Positions 22,646-36,600 of a stretch of 64,000 nt of DNA are shown piece after piece. Where the stretch lies: the NCBI GenBank assembly GCA_001179505.1, contig CDMY01000436.1, forward strand, positions 37,805 to 101,804. The letters run 5' to 3'. Below the pieces are notes generated by a model that saw only the letters and a program-made list of their open reading frames with translations, did no database searches and was not told the origin of the DNA. A program made the translations under genes and the position numbers. Each line of letters begins with the position of its first letter. Within the stretch, counting starts at the first letter, position 1. Source of the stretch: Vitrella brassicaformis. Lineage: Eukaryota; Sar; Vitrellaceae.

Positions 22646-23973
22646 TGACTGAGTGAGTGGTTTTACGAGCCGTGTGCGTGTGTGTGTGGTGCTGTTTTCT
22701 CCCCTTCTGCTACTCGGCCCGAAGGTCAGCTCCTTTCAGGAGACGAGCACACTCCTGCAGAGCACTTGCCTTTGGGTCCGGTAGGACAAGGGGAGAGGGA
22801 GTACGAGCACACGCGAAGCGAAGGGGTGTCTCGTCCCGGTGGGGTTGGTTCTGTGAGTGGCTAGTACATGAACGCCTTGTACTGAGTCATTCATGTGGAC
22901 CGACAGACTCTGGGATCGTTCGATGAGTGGCTGGTGCCGTGGGGGTGCGATGGAGCTACAAAAGAGTATCGGTGCGATGGACCTTTTCATTGTACACTTC
23001 TGTCCATTGACCATCCAGCGTCCTGCATCCATCCAAGCACCCACCACTGGAAGTCGTTACACTAAACATGAATAAGAACCGTGACGCACCCCTCCTCCCC
23101 CTCCTTGCCCACCAGTATCATCCGCGCTCCACGAACGTGTGTGCACACCGCTCGAAGAAGGCGGAAGAGACTGCAGAGGCAGAACGGGTCGGAGTGGGCG
23201 AGTGCACCGCGTGTAGATCAAAGGCCAGCAGTCAACGAGTTGGCCAGAGAGACAGCGAGGGAAAAGTCATTCATTCATCCATCCATCCATCCATTATACA
23301 AAAGACAGGCCGCACCCGCACCGCCAGCAATTTCTGCACTGCTATCTGCCTGCCATCCACCCATGCTCTCTTCCCGTCTGTCTCTCTGTGTGCCTGCACC
23401 CTCACCTGGCTGCCTGCATTTGTCAACACACATGTCACCACACATCCGTGCTGAAGAAGAAAGGCGACCAGACCGAGGACGACACGCAGAGGCACGGAGG
23501 AAGGGAAGGAAAAGTCAACAAGGGCAAAGATCACTCCTCGCTTGACAGCCCGTAATAGTCATCTACATCAGCAGTTCACCCAGCCAGCCAGCCAGCCAGC
23601 CAGCCAACCAGCCATGAGACATGGACAGCAGCCACATGAATGCACGCAGGCCGGAAAGCACACCGTCTTCCATTACGCACACACCAGCCAGCCACCCACC
23701 CCCCTCTCTCTCTCATTATTCACTCACAGTCAGCTAAATGCCCCCTTAGCCCCTGCCCATGCACCATCACGCTTTCCTATCTGGCTTCGGCTGTCTCTGT
23801 CACCCGATCAGCACCGGCAAACCGAGTGGTGTCCACTTCGCTATTGACAAAGTGGAATGCACTCGAGAGCTCGATGCTGAACGGCGAAGGGAGACACCCG
23901 CTGATATCTCTGATCTGATGGGCGGAAAAATGTCGAGGTAGCTATGCTATCTGCGCTCTCTTCTCTCCCTCTC
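22646..23973. other. Convergent intergenic region
   Basis: This region lies between the FN3K stop (+) and the Kelch-BTB stop (-). It contains (CATC)n near 23274-23293, (CAGC) repeats near 23581-23605 and other simple repeats. Open frames here show no domain or splice structure, so none is called. Confidence 0.5.
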
Positions 23974-25512
23974 TCAGCGCCTCTTCTGTGTGCCGCACTT
24001 CTCATCCGACACGTCCAGTCGCGACGCAGTGGCACTCTGCGAGTCCGACGGCCGCGACACAGCTAGAGGACAGGACTCCGGCAGCAGACCCCGCCCAGAA
24101 AACTGGCTGCCCGACAGCCGAGCATCGCCCTCAGAGTTGCTCTCGGAACGCATCACCGCGGGGGGCAGAGCGCTGGTCGATGAAGCGGGAGGCGGCTGCT
24201 GCTGCTGCTGTTGCTGCGGGTACATGGGCGATGGTGAAGCGGCGTTGTCGCAGTCGTTGCCATTTGGCGTGGCGGGGGCGCCCTCCACCTCTGCCTCCTG
24301 CGGAGGAGGGTGCGACAGCTGCAGACCTGACCCGCCCCCCGCCGCTCCCCCCTGTTGCTGGGGGTTGACAGCCGCACCATCGGCCACCGGCTCGCCCTGC
24401 GCCACGGACGACTCCTCGCCTCCCTGGCTGCTGCTCGAACCCACGCGATTCTCCTCGTATGCGTGGAACAGCGGGCTGGGCTGTGTGGTCGTGTTTGGCG
24501 TCTCGGTGGCCTGAGGTGCTGGTGGTGCGGGGGAGGATGGGGCGGGGCCGGATGGACATGGGGAGGGTTCTTCCTCGGTGACGGCGGCCTGGGTGTCCTT
24601 CTGCTGCCGCAGGAACCAGTCGCAGTAGCGCTTAAGCTGGGCGGCCTGAACGAAATGGAATGGATGGACGGATGGATCCCACGACAAGGGAATGGGTGGA
24701 TGGTCGGAGGATGTCTCGCAGCCATGATGATTGTGGTGTGTTTACCTGGTACTGTTCGGCGACTTGTTTGACGGCGAGGACGTTCTGCTGAGTGATGCGC
24801 TGGTAGAGCTCCTGCTCACACATCTCCTTGACGGGCTCCAACATAAACTCATCAGACACCTGCACATACACATAGACACACCAACCACACACACATCACT
24901 GGCTGGTCTCGCACACAAGCCACCTAATCTATCCCTCCCCTACTCTGCGCTCACCTGCAGCAGCTCGACCAGGAACGGTATGTCGTTGGGGTCGCCCATC
25001 AGGCCGCCCGCCGCCCCAGCACCAGCACCAGCCCCACCACTGCCCCCACCGGCCGCAGCAGCAGCAGCCGGGCTGGGCCCGCTGGATGCGCCCATGCGGT
25101 ATGCGAAGGGCTGTGAGTTGTTGATGGATAGGGAAGAGAGTGAGAGCGGCAGGGGGTTGTAGATGGACGAGAGGGCGAATGGGCGTGGGGGCATGACTGA
25201 GGGGCGGTAGCGGAACTTGACCTCGCCCGAGTACAGGAAGTCCATCATCGACTCAAACACCTCGTAGCGCACACCGGGGATCTGCACACATACATACAAG
25301 GGGTGAATGGATGGATGGATGAATTGATGGCCTTCTCTGTCCGGGTGTGTGGGATGTGTGTGAGTGCTTTGTTTGTTGACCTCGATTTCCTTCTCGGATG
25401 ACTCCTTCATGCCGCTGGTGAACATGGCGCGGAATCGGTCGCTCAGCAGACACAGAATGATGCGGTGGGCGTAGTACTGACGCCCCTCCACAATCTAGTA
25501 CGACACAAGACA

Positions 25513-25547
<35 letters not shown>

Positions 25548-27812
25548 CATCATCTGTGCTCTTGAGGGCCATGTCGTGTATGTGTCTCTGTGCCTTACGA
25601 ATGTGATATCAGAGAAGGTGGGGTTGTTTCTGAACTCCATGAGTGAGGTTCGGAGCTTCTCCAGGCTGGACGAGGTCTCCGAACGGGACACATCCGGCGC
25701 GGGATCTGAACAAACGCAATCAATCAATGCCGGGGGGAGGGAGAAGGAGCTATCCATCCATCGACCCGCTTCTGCTGCTACACATCCATCCGTCGATCTC
25801 CACACGCACCCACCTGTGTCGAGTATGTGGCAGTCGCGGAAGTATGTGGGGCCGAAACTCCCACCCAACACAAACACCTTGCGGTCAACCTAAGGACACA
25901 CACGCACATGCACACACTCGTGAGTGAGTGACGACGGTGTCCTTGGCTGTCTGTCTGTCTGTCTGTCTGTGTGTCTGTCATACCACAGCAGCGACGTGTC
26001 CGGCCCGTTTGTCCGGTCGTGGCATGTCCTCGTCCATGGGCGGCTGAAACCACGTCTGGTTGTCTGAGACACCATCAGATGAACACACACGACACAGAGA
26101 GACAAACAGAGAGAGATGCATTGACTGACACGGCTGTCTCTTGTTCGTTCGTCAGCTCAATGCAACGGGTGGTCATTTGCTGACTCACCAGGGTCGTAGC
26201 AGTGCAGGTCGTTGAAGCACTTGGTGGCATGGCCCGAGCCGCCAAAGAGATAGAGATAGCCGCGGATATAGTTGAGCGACATACCCGCCCGGGCGTGGGG
26301 GATGGAGCCCTTGACCTCCGGACGCGTCCACACCAGCGTCTCTGATGTGCACACACACATCCACACATCCGCCCGCGGCTCTCCCCTCCCAGTCTGTCTG
26401 TCTGCACATCCAAGTGTGGTTGGTACATACCTGTGTCGAGCACGTAAAGGTCGTTGAGCCGCTTGTGGCCATCCCACCCCCCTTCAGGCCGACAAGGACA
26501 GACAGACAGATACAGGACTGACTCATTTCTCCCCGTGTGCGTTTTGTGTGTACGTGCCCTCTCAGCTGCTTACCGAAGACGAAGAGCCGATGTCCGGCCG
26601 TGGCCGACGAGTGGTTGGCGCGGGGGGGCGGGATCTCGCCAAACGACTTGACGGGATGCCACTCCATCGCCTCTGATGTCCACACAAAAAGGAGAGAGAT
26701 GGATGGGCGTCCTGTGTTCGATTCGTGCACATGTCTGTGTGTGGGTGTGGGTGTCTGCCGTACCAATGTCGAGTGCGTGCAGGTCGTTCAGGTACGCCCG
26801 ACCATCGCCGCCTGGAGCAGACGCACAGACAGACAGACAGACGGCCCATTTGAGTGCGTGCGATGATGAGTGTATGTCGAGTGCGCACGCCTACCTCTGA
26901 AGACGAGTATCTTCTGTCTGTTGTCAATCTGGACGAGGTCGGCCGTGTGCATGTTGCAGGGGCCGGGGGGATCCCCATTCACAATGGGATCGACCCAGCG
27001 CTTCTGAGCTGCACCACACACACCCAGACACACGAGAGCCGAGATCTATCACGCGTGTGAAGGCCTTCTTTGTGCTGGCATCCCTCCCTCCCTCCCTAAT
27101 ACGATAGGCACCCACCCAGGTCGAGTATGTGAAGGTCGTTGGCGGCGAGAGGTCCGCTGCCCAGCCAGCCGCCCAGGATGTACAGACACCGACCCACCAG
27201 AGTTGCAGTGTGGCCATTCCGGCCATCAGGCACCTCACCTGCACACAACACAACACGCGACGCTCAACGGTCGTGTGAGCACTGGACGGATGGGACTCTG
27301 GTGTGCCTTTCTCTCACCGAATATGACGGGCTTGGTCCACTCGTACGTGTCGAGGTCGAGTGCCCAGAGGTCGCTGTGGTTGCGCTTGCCGTCATAACCC
27401 CCGAAGATGTACAGACGCTTGCCTGAGTCAAGAAAGCGGTCACTCAGTAAGTGATTCCCCTGTGTGTGTGTGGTTGTCTCTTTGCCTACCGTCGAGAGTT
27501 GCCGTGTGGTTCTTGACCGAGGCCATCTGTTCCGTCACCTTGGTGGTCGACCACTTCATCTTGGGAAGCGGAGGCGCGCTGCCGTTACCACACGACACAA
27601 CCTACGCAGCAAACACACACACACACACACACGCCAAGCACACAACAAGGTGTCAGCTTGACGTGTCTCTCCCTGCCTCCCTCCCTCCCCTCTGCAGCGG
27701 CGCCCCTAGTGTGTGCGTTGCTCACCTGTCCTGCGGCAGCCGACTGCGAGGCCGATGCGTCCTGGAAGTTTGAGAGCGTCCCTCCGTCGTCAGCAGACGA
27801 GCTCGACGCCAT
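23974..27812 (-). CDS. Kelch-repeat and BTB-domain protein
   Basis: Sixteen exons run from 27812 to 23974 (27812-27726, 27601-27490, 27422-27318, 27238-27116, 27008-26895, 26811-26764, 26672-26574, 26481-26431, 26341-26189, 26063-25984, 25889-25814, 25705-25599, 25494-25381, 25281-24955, 24859-24746, 24645-23974) and give 793 residues. The first half holds about six kelch blades (RLYIFGGYDGKRNHSDLW, CLYILGGWLGSG, GWDGHKRLNDLYVLD, YLYLFGGSGHATKCFNDL, KVFVLGGSFGP), often one blade per one or two exons. A BTB/POZ domain follows (FSDITFIVEGRQYYAHRIIL, SDRFRAMFTSGMKES, FLYSGEV) with an insertion of Ser/Ala/Gly residues inside it, then a BACK-like helix segment and a Gln/Pro-rich tail. BTB-kelch proteins usually recruit substrates to CUL3 ligases; that role is inferred. 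Confidence 0.9.
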
Positions 27813-28092
27813 CGCTCAATCAACCAAAGCTCCAAACACTTTCAAACCACAGATTTCAGACACAGGCACCTGTGCGGGTGCTCGCAGCACTGACTGTTGC
27901 TTCGCCTTTGCCCTCCTGCTTTCGGGAGTGCGCGAAACATTTGAAGCTAAGCTTGCAGAGGGAGCGTCTCCTCTAAGCAAAAGCGAACCCCTGTGTGTCA
28001 CACGCTGTTCGTGAGGTAAGAAACCACCACCTCGCTGTATGTGCCCTCTCTGGAATGGCGCGTTTTGTCTCGTGCGGTGCACTGAGCAGGCA
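27813..28092. promoter_or_regulatory. Divergent promoter region (Kelch-BTB / F-box-like gene)
   Basis: 280 bp lie between opposed start codons. The sequence is AT-richer than its neighbours near 27820-27860 and includes CAATCAACC. No TATA box is evident. Confidence 0.4.
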
Positions 28093-29299
28093 ATGCCGAA
28101 GCGAAAGGACGCCCCTGCTGGCCCACTGCGTCGCTCCAAGCGACTCAAGGTCCCGGTCGACCTCGTCGGTTCCCTCGTCAAAGGCCCGCTGCTGGACGTC
28201 ATCCTCTTCAGTGGCGCCACGGGCATCGCGTCTCTGAGCGCTGTGTCCAAGGAGATCGGCGAGGAGGCCGAAGGTCATGTGAAAGCCCTCATCGACAAGG
28301 TGATCAAGGAGAGAGGCCTCGGGCAGTGCATTGCCTGGGAGGAGCAGCCGGCGACGCTGAAGCGGCACATGAAGAAGGGCACCTACATGATTCGGCTGCT
28401 GCACTGCCTGGAGAACCTGGGAGACAGCCCCCGGATCCCCATAATGCTCCGGCTCGCCCACCGCCAGGGCCTGCTGCCGGCGCTGCCAGTGACGCTCAAC
28501 CACCTGGATGTCAAGAAGGTCCCGTCGAGAAAGGACTTCGACGACCAGCCAGAGTCAGTGAGGGTGATGATGCTGCTCGGGCATCGGCTCAAGGGCAGAC
28601 ACGGGAGCCTGGCCGTCCGCTGTGTGAACGGTGGTGTGATGGGCACGACCTTCTACACGCCCGAGACGGTGCCCGCCGCATATGCCAATTTGTTCAATGC
28701 CAAGGACCCCGTGTGCAGGGGTGAGTGAGATGAGGTGTGGTGTGGGCGGATGGGGAGGGAAGTAAGTGGATGTCTTTCTTTGTCCTTTGTGTGTGTGTTC
28801 AGCGGCTGACATCACCTTCTCTTCTTACACCGACGCCACGCTGCACAGGTGGGCAAACGGAGAACAGCTGATGGATGTAATCCAACAGCCCTTCTGTCTG
28901 TCTGTCTGTCTGTCTGTCGTTGGCAGCATCCTCGAGTGCGACCCTGCCCAGCTGTGGGGTGTTCGCACGGCGGCCAAATTTTTCATTCGCAGGCGAGACA
29001 ACCCCAACCTCTACGACGTCGCGGCCACCCTCATCAACACGCCGGCACCCGCATTCGGCTGCACAACCATCGACGCCGTGTGCGGCGCCGAGACCCGCCG
29101 ACTGATCATCCTGAGAGGCCTCAACGACGGCGACAACTTCTCGGCGTTTGTGCGCGTGCGCAAGTGGGACAGCCTGATATCGGTGACGGTGCGCACGACC
29201 GAGGCGGGGGCTGCGGCGGCGGGAGGGTGGCAGGCGACCAAGGCTGCCGCCATCCAGGTGATGGGCAACGTCGCGCAGCAGCTGCTCTACCCTGCATGA
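28093..29299 (+). CDS. Hypothetical protein with F-box-like N-terminal segment
   Basis: Three exons (28093-28720, 28803-28848, 28927-29299) give 348 residues. It opens MPKRKDAPAGPLRRSKR, a possible basic nuclear signal. Residues about 27-55 (GPLLDVILFSGATGIASLSA, VSKEIGEEAE) have the spacing of an F-box-like helix bundle, but the match is weak. The rest (PETVPAAYANLFNAKD, FFIRRRDNPNLYDVAATL, FSAFVRVRKWDSLISVTV) resembles no family that I know. The second exon is only 46 nt. Function unknown. Confidence 0.72.
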
Positions 29300-30652
29300 G
29301 CATGAGAGAGGGAGGACTGGGGTGGTGGGGTCTGTTGTTCGAGAGGAATTGTCTGTGTTGCGTGAGTGTCGTTCGTTGTTGTGTGATGTTTGGCTGAGAG
29401 AGCATGACGGAACTCGCCATGGGTGCCGGCTAGGCACAGGGAGAGAGACAGAGAGGGGGAGAGGTAGGCATCTTATAGTGAGTGCCAAGCAAGTGGGTAA
29501 GTCGGAGTTGCCACGGCGGTCTCTTTCACCCGTCGCCTCCAGCGGCGACACAGACGTGATGATACGCACCCGGTATCCATCACGTCTATTTCGTCGACAC
29601 CGGTGACCCTTGGAAAAGACCCCGTGTGTGACCGACGGATGCAAGAAAGTTGGTCGACGACCTGTATGTGTATCCAGTAACGATTCGATCTGTCGGTGTT
29701 TGTCTGACCTACCTGCATAACAAGGCGCTGGCAATTTGTCGCCAGCGGCAGCCAATGGTGCTTGCACAAGTGTGGACGCAATGGTTGTCGAACGGAGACT
29801 TCTCTGAGAGTGTGTGTCGAGGAACTTTCGGCATTCACAGCATTGTCCAATATATGTTGAAGAAAGGATTCGGAGAGTCTTCGGTGAGTCTTCCCCCCAT
29901 CCCCTCCCTCTCCCCTTGCCACCACATCCACTCACCCACAGGCAGGCAGGCAGGCTGGCTTGTTATGTGTGTCTAGGTAGGTAGGTAGGTATAGGCAGGC
30001 AGGCAGTCAGTAGGTAGGTAGGTAGTCGGCTGTTATGGTACACAAACAGTATGTATGCATCTCAGGCAGTCAGTGAGTGAGTCAGACAGTCAGTCAGTGG
30101 TATTAAACTCCTCTTCTTTCGTCTCGGGACCCATAGATACGATAGATAGAGATGGCGGGCGGCGCTGGCTGGCTGGGCACACGACACGACAACTCTCCTG
30201 ATTTGATGGGATTGACTCGGGGGGTGTGAAGGGGTGGTACGTATCGGATCTATCTGACTACAGAGAAAGAGGGCGGCCGCCCCGCCACGCCTCCACCACA
30301 CCATTGCCGCCTTGTCTGCCTGCCTGTCTGCCTGCCTGCCTTGTGCTTACGCAAACAAACAACCCACTCACTCACACACAAACACGCGATTCATACACAC
30401 GATGCAAGTATGTTTGTATGTATTAGCCAGCCAGCCAGCCAGCCAGAGAGACGGAAGGAAAAACACCCAGCTGCTCATCCATCCAACCACTCATCCACTC
30501 ACCACTGCATGCGATCCACCTCTCTCCTCCACTCAACCACTCACTCAGTCAGTCTACGCACCACCGAACCAAACCAAAAACAAAATACCGCCGGCGTCTT
30601 TCTTTCTCCACCATCCATCTATCCACTCGTCCGTCCATCCATCCAGCGCTTT
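29300..30652. other. Convergent intergenic region with tetranucleotide repeats
   Basis: No convincing gene lies here. Two thirds in, it holds alternating GGCA and GGTA tetranucleotide arrays, then CATC/CCAGC repeats towards 30660. Confidence 0.5.
29938..30095. repeat. Compound (GGCA)n/(GGTA)n/(GTCA)n microsatellite
   Basis: Short runs of CAGGCAGGCAGG, TAGGTAGGTAGG and CAGTCAGTCAGT alternate over about 160 bp. This suggests slippage-driven conversion between tetranucleotide types. Confidence 0.7.
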
Positions 30653-33600
30653 TCACTCGCCGTCCTGCGCCTGTGAGGGTCTGCCCTGGGCCGTCTGCGG
30701 CACAAACGGCTGTGGCGGCACCATGTAGTAGGTCGGCCAGAGGTGAGGGTGCGGCGGGAACGGCGCACGGGGGTCGAACCCCATGGCGGGGGCCACGGGA
30801 CGGGCTGGCGGCTGCTGGCGGGCGGCCGCCGGCTGCCGCGGGGGAGGCTGCACCGACGCCGCGATCAGACCCACCGGCTGGGGAAAGGTCATGAAGTGGG
30901 TGAAGTGCTGCGGGGCTATCGCAGGGACGGGTTGACCTGACGCAGACGACGCAAACTCACCACCTCCTGACCCAACCTGAAACAAAGAAAGAAAGGGACA
31001 GCCGACAGGACAGACACACAAGGAGGGAGGGAGGATATGTATATGGCCAGCCAGCCCATTATCGCATTGATATGTCTCTGTCTGTCAGAGTGCCGGGGAG
31101 GTTATAGATAGGCACCTGTGTGGACTTTCCGGCAGGGGAATCGCCCTTGGCAGCCGACGCAGCAGCGACAGCGGCAGCAAGAGGCCGCGTACCCACCGCC
31201 CCTCCTCGCCCCTTGCCACCTCGTCCAGCCGGCGCACGAAGACCTCCGTCGGCCATGAAGTGCAGCGGTGCTGCGAGTGGGTGCTGGGGCGCTGTGGTGG
31301 GCGGCTGGTAGGGCTGCGACCGCTTGGCCTTGCTCTTGGGCGACCCTCGAGTGGCCGCATAGGTGGGAGGGTGGCTCACTTGACTCACCTGAGCCCCCAT
31401 CTGCAGAGACGACGCCTGGGCAGCAGCCGATGACGTCTGCACGCCAGCCAGGGCCGGAGCCGGGCCGCGCAGAGGCACCTGGGGGGCCGCCACTGTGGCA
31501 ACAGGCGCAGGAGGACGCGAGTACACAGCCTGTGCGGGTGAAGCCACGCCGTTAACCAAACCGAGACTCAGGCTGCTCGCGGGGCCCGACATGGCGATGG
31601 ACGGCTGCAGCTGCTGGGCGGGGGGAGTCGACCCAGAGATGGCAGAACTGTTGACGGCACGTGAGGCAGCGGGGCGGCTGGCAGGGGCAGCCACGGTCGC
31701 CACAGTGGCAGCGAAAGTCGCCGACGTGATCTGTGGCTGCGACAGCGCAACAACGAGCGGCTGTGAGGGCGCGACGATGTCAGCAATGGGCTGGAGAGAA
31801 GACGGTAGGGGGCCCTGAAGGAGTGCCGGTGCAGGAGGTGGCAGTACGGGAGCAGGTGCGGGAGGGGCCGGCTTGTCCTCCTTCTCGATGGTGGGTGGCA
31901 GCGAGTCCGACACGGGCGGAGTGGGGGGCGACTCCGGTGCCTTGGGGAGCATCTCGGGACACAACTCTGCAACAATCTCGTCTGTCATAAGATGAGATCA
32001 ACACAGAGAGACGAAAGGGCGAGACGAATGATGCATGGCATGAGGTACTCCTCCTCCTTGTGGCGTCTGGCTGCAGCTGCACTACCTACCGAGTTCTGGT
32101 CGTCTGTCTTCCTTGAGGTCGTCCCGGTGCTCGGCGAGCCACCTGGAGAGGTAGGTGCGGGCCTTCTTGCTGATGTTGCGCCTCTTGGCAGTGATGTAGT
32201 CAAGCACCAGATTGAGACACCCCGCTGTGCCGTGCTCCTTGTTGGGCAGCATGTTGGCCAACGGCTGGGGCGGGCCGGTCTGCTTGGCGGGATAACCCTG
32301 ACAGACAGACAGACAGTCACACACAGACAGACACCCACACACGTAAGTAACATCCACGCCTGCCTGCCTCTGTGTTGGATGCACGCACGCACCTTCCACT
32401 TGCACACGAGCTGGATGACTTCCTCTCCGTTGACCGTGGCTGGCTTGTGGTTGAGAATCTTCTCAATGTCGAGGAACTCGCCAAGTGGCGCAGTCACTGC
32501 CGCTGCTGCAGCACCTGCACACCACACACAGACACACACAGACACATACAGAGGATGAGTGCGCACCGGGCTGCATCCATCCATCGATCTCCCTGACTAA
32601 CCCTTCTTCTTGGTTGTCTTGGTGGTGGCCTTGCGCGTCGTCTTCTTCTTGTGGCCTCCATTGCCGCCCTTCTTCTTTTTGTTGCCCACCGGCGCGTCAG
32701 ACAACACACCCGCATCGCCACCATACGCCGCCGATGCATGGGCCGACGTCGCAGACTTACGGTTGCGGGCAGCCTGACAGACAGAGAGAGATGAAGTAGC
32801 GCAGACAGACAGACAAGACAGACAGACCGACAGACAGGTCCATCCATGTGTCTGTCGACCCTGTCTGTCGTGAGACTACGGGTGTAGTGTACTTTGGTGG
32901 GTCTGGCGTCGGTGTCGCTGAGCCCATCGGCAGGGTTGGTGCGCGAGTGCTCGGCGCAGAGGAACTCCTTGGTGCGGATGCGCCCGGCGCCGCGAAAGGC
33001 TGTGGATGAGATCGTCTCCAAACCATGCTGCACACACACAAGTTGGGAGGGCACACACGCGTGTGGCTTGTCTGTCTGTGTGATGGTTTGATTGCTGGCT
33101 GGTGGGTGTGTCGGCCACTGACCAGTCGTGCGCACGTGACGTGGAATCGTGTCTTGCATCCTTCTCCGGCGCACTCGGCGGTGAAGCCGTTGTTGCTGTT
33201 GCAGAAGATGCACCCGTCGCCCTCCATGGGGAACTCGGCCGACTCCGCCGTGGCGGGGATCACCAAACGACCATTCTGCACTCACAGACAGACAGGAGGC
33301 ACACAAACACACACAGCGCGGCACGCCGTGAGATAGATCAACACGCTGGTCTGTCTGGTCACACGTGTGTGTGTTTCATTCTCACCGTGCCCTGCTCCAA
33401 CTCAAGACCGCTCTCCGTATACAACACACCTGAACCGTCAACAACAGCAGTTTGCAAATGGACGGTGAGTGATGGGCGCAGGCAGCCCATCCCTTCCCCC
33501 GGTGTGTGCAGGTCTGTGCAGGTCCCCCACTGCAGGGCAGGGCTTACATGAAACATGAGCCCAATCAGGGTCCCTTGTGGCCTTGAGCGCCCCGCCCTTG

Positions 33601-36600
33601 TGGCCACACAAGCAACACTTCGGCCCCCCGTCCCCGTCGGCGGCGATGGCGGCCCGCAGCTGTTCGGCGGCCGCATCGCTCATGTCACCCCCCAGACATG
33701 CGATCGATCCCCCAGGGATGCCCGGCGGACTGTCGCCCAAAGCGCAGGGGTCGCACAGCCAGGGCACGTGCGCCTGAGACGATGACGTGCCCAACGAATT
33801 GTCCCTCGGGACGCCGTAGCACGATGTGTGCACCGTCACGCCACACCTAAAGGGATGGGTCAACCATGGAATGGAGGGATGGATCAGACACGCGCCATGC
33901 GCAAATGAACGTCTCCCTCTCCCTCTCTCTCTCTCTCTCTGGCCTTGGTTCCTTACTTGTAGCACGTGACCCCTGACTTGACGTCGACCCTCTCGGCGCA
34001 CACCGCACAGCAGCCCGCCGGCACCCCAGTCAACGGGTCGACCCCCTCCTTCTTGCTCTTGGTTTCCGCAGCAGCGCGGTCCCGCTTCCTTGGTTGAGCG
34101 ACAGGTGGCACAGGGGGCGGGGCCATCGAGACGTCCACCACTGGCTCTGACGGCCGCCGGCTGCGTGTCGACAGCGCGGGGCCCAACGAGTAGCCGTTCA
34201 TGAGAGATGGAGCAGGTGACGCTGGGAGAGGGGCGGCAGCGGCCGCAGCAGCTGCTGCTGCAGCAGCCACGGCCTGGCTGGCGCGCTGTCTGGCGGCGGC
34301 CTGTCGGGCGGATGGTGTGGGGGACTTGGGGGCCTTTTGCCGCGACTTCTTGACGGTGCTGGCTCCGGTGGGCCGGCCTCTCCGCCGTGGCGACTGCGAC
34401 TCCTCGGCAATATCGGCGGCCGCCAGTTTTGCCACGGCCGCAGCAGCCACCGCAGCAGATCGGGCGCGTCGCTGGGGAGATGGCGTGGGCAGGACGTCCT
34501 GCAGGAGCATGTCGAAATCGCCGCTGCCCTCGTCTCCCTTGCGCGTGAAGCGTCCGTCAGATCCCCTGGGAGGGTCCCGCAGCTTGCCGCCGGCGAATCT
34601 GGGTGACTTGGCCACAGCCGCCTTGCGGCGGGTGGGCCGCGATCGGCCGCCGGGAGGGACATAATCGAGCTCGGCCATGGCCATGTGCTCTCCGCTGAAG
34701 TCGACAGTCGACTCACGCTTGCGCAGGTTCATGCGATGGGTCCTGCCGCTGCTGCCGTCAGAACGAGGCGTCTGCAGGAAGGAAGGAAAGATGCACACAC
34801 AGTGGATGCAGCGAGGATGGATGGGTGGTATCTGTCGTGTGTGGAGGGTAGGGTGAGGCCTCAGGTGACTGATCGATCTGTCTGACTGACCTCTCCAGTG
34901 ATGCCGTCCCCCCTGCCCTGGATAGACATCTCCGACTCGGCGCGGTTGAAGTCGAGGGTGGATCCGAGCGCCTTGATGACCTTCTGTTTCTTGAGCTGAC
35001 GTCGCTTGTTCTCGTGATGCGCCCAGTAGGCACGATACAGAGGCCGCCCACGGCCGCGGAAACGAGTCGCCCAGTACTGAACAGATAGATAGATGCACGA
35101 CACGACACACACGACAGCAGGATGAGCGCTCCACGTTTGTGTCTGCGTGTGTGTGTGGGTGTGCTGCCTCTTTCCCTCCCGCCCTCTTCCTCTCGCCCAG
35201 CCCACCTTATAGACGATAGATGCTGCTTCTTTCGAAAGGCTGAGTGGGTAGTTCTGGGGCATGGGGGGGTAGTCGTCGGCATTCAGGGGGTCAGTCACGG
35301 TGTACTTGGCGGCCTGGGCAGCAGACGTACTGCCTGACTCGGGCGGCACACCGTCGGCCGTGTCCGTCGTCAAGCCCAACTCCTTGGCCGCAGGTCCAGT
35401 GAGCACAGCCATGCCTGAACAGAACCGCAACATACACACAGACATCTCGGTCGGCAAGGTAAGGTGTCAGGGTACAGTGGGAGTGTGTGTTGGTATAGGA
35501 TGCGTCAGGTGTGTGCGGTTTGTACCGAATTCACACTTCTCGATAGACGCAGCTGGTGTGGGTTTGCCACTGTAGAAGAAGGCACGCTCAAGCAACTCTA
35601 TCGCAGCACCAAAGTCAGCCTGACCACAACACAACAATCGGTGACCGATAGTCAGGTGCAGTGCATCAATCCACCCATCCCTCCCTCCCTCCCTGTGTGT
35701 CCAGTCCACCCTGCTCCGCTCACCTCCGTGGGCTTGGAAGGTGTGTCCTCGTCAGGCACCTCGTCCAGGATGGCATGCACCTTGTCAAACCAGGGCGCCC
35801 CCCAGCCGGCCCTCTTGTCGTCCTCCAGGTCGCCCCTCATGGACATGGGCGACAGAGGGCTGTTGGTCGGCACCGCTGACGACTTCTCCAGCTGCAGCAT
35901 GGGTGGCACGAACGAGGGCGGCTGCATCATGCCATCAGAGGGGCCGGGGAGGGGGAGGGGGTGGAAGGGGGGCGAGGGGATGGTGGAGTTGCCGTTCGCG
36001 GCAAGGTCACCGCCCAGCTCGCTGGGCGGTGAAGTGATGGCCGGGCCGCCGTTGAGCGTCCCAGAGGGGTGGAGGGAGGGGGGAGGGGCGTCCAGATCCA
36101 TGGGACCACTGGCACCGCTCTTCTTGTCTTCCTCTGGAGGGTCGTCGGACTCTCTGTCGGACTTCTTGGGCGGCGGGAGCATGAAGCCGTGCTGGGCGGC
36201 ATGGAGAGAGGACTCCGTGGCCTTGGTGTCCTCCTCCTTGGCCGAGTGCGACGGCTCCGACTTGACGAGTGCGTCCGGGGGAGGCGGGGGGAGCAGGGGA
36301 CGCACTTTGTTGTCGAGCTTCTCCTGCCAGAGGTCCAGAAAGTGGACGTCCTCCACCGAGAGGTCATAGAAGACGCTGCGCTTCGGGGGAAGTGACTGGC
36401 ATATCGCGTGACGACTGCACACACAAGGACACACACAACCAGACATGTGCACATGCACCCTGCTCGAAACTCGGCACTCGGGGAGGGTGAGAGAAGCCCT
36501 TGCTGACTGACTGTCCGAGTGCATGCAGGCCAAGTTCGCCGTGTCAATCCCATGTCTCCCTGCCCCAAGCTCACTTTCCGACACAGAAGAACTGGATCCT

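Noticed and set aside
23068-23918. Open frames of 90-154 codons on both strands between FN3K and Kelch-BTB.
   Set aside because: Simple repeats dominate and no frame-consistent exon chain could be built.
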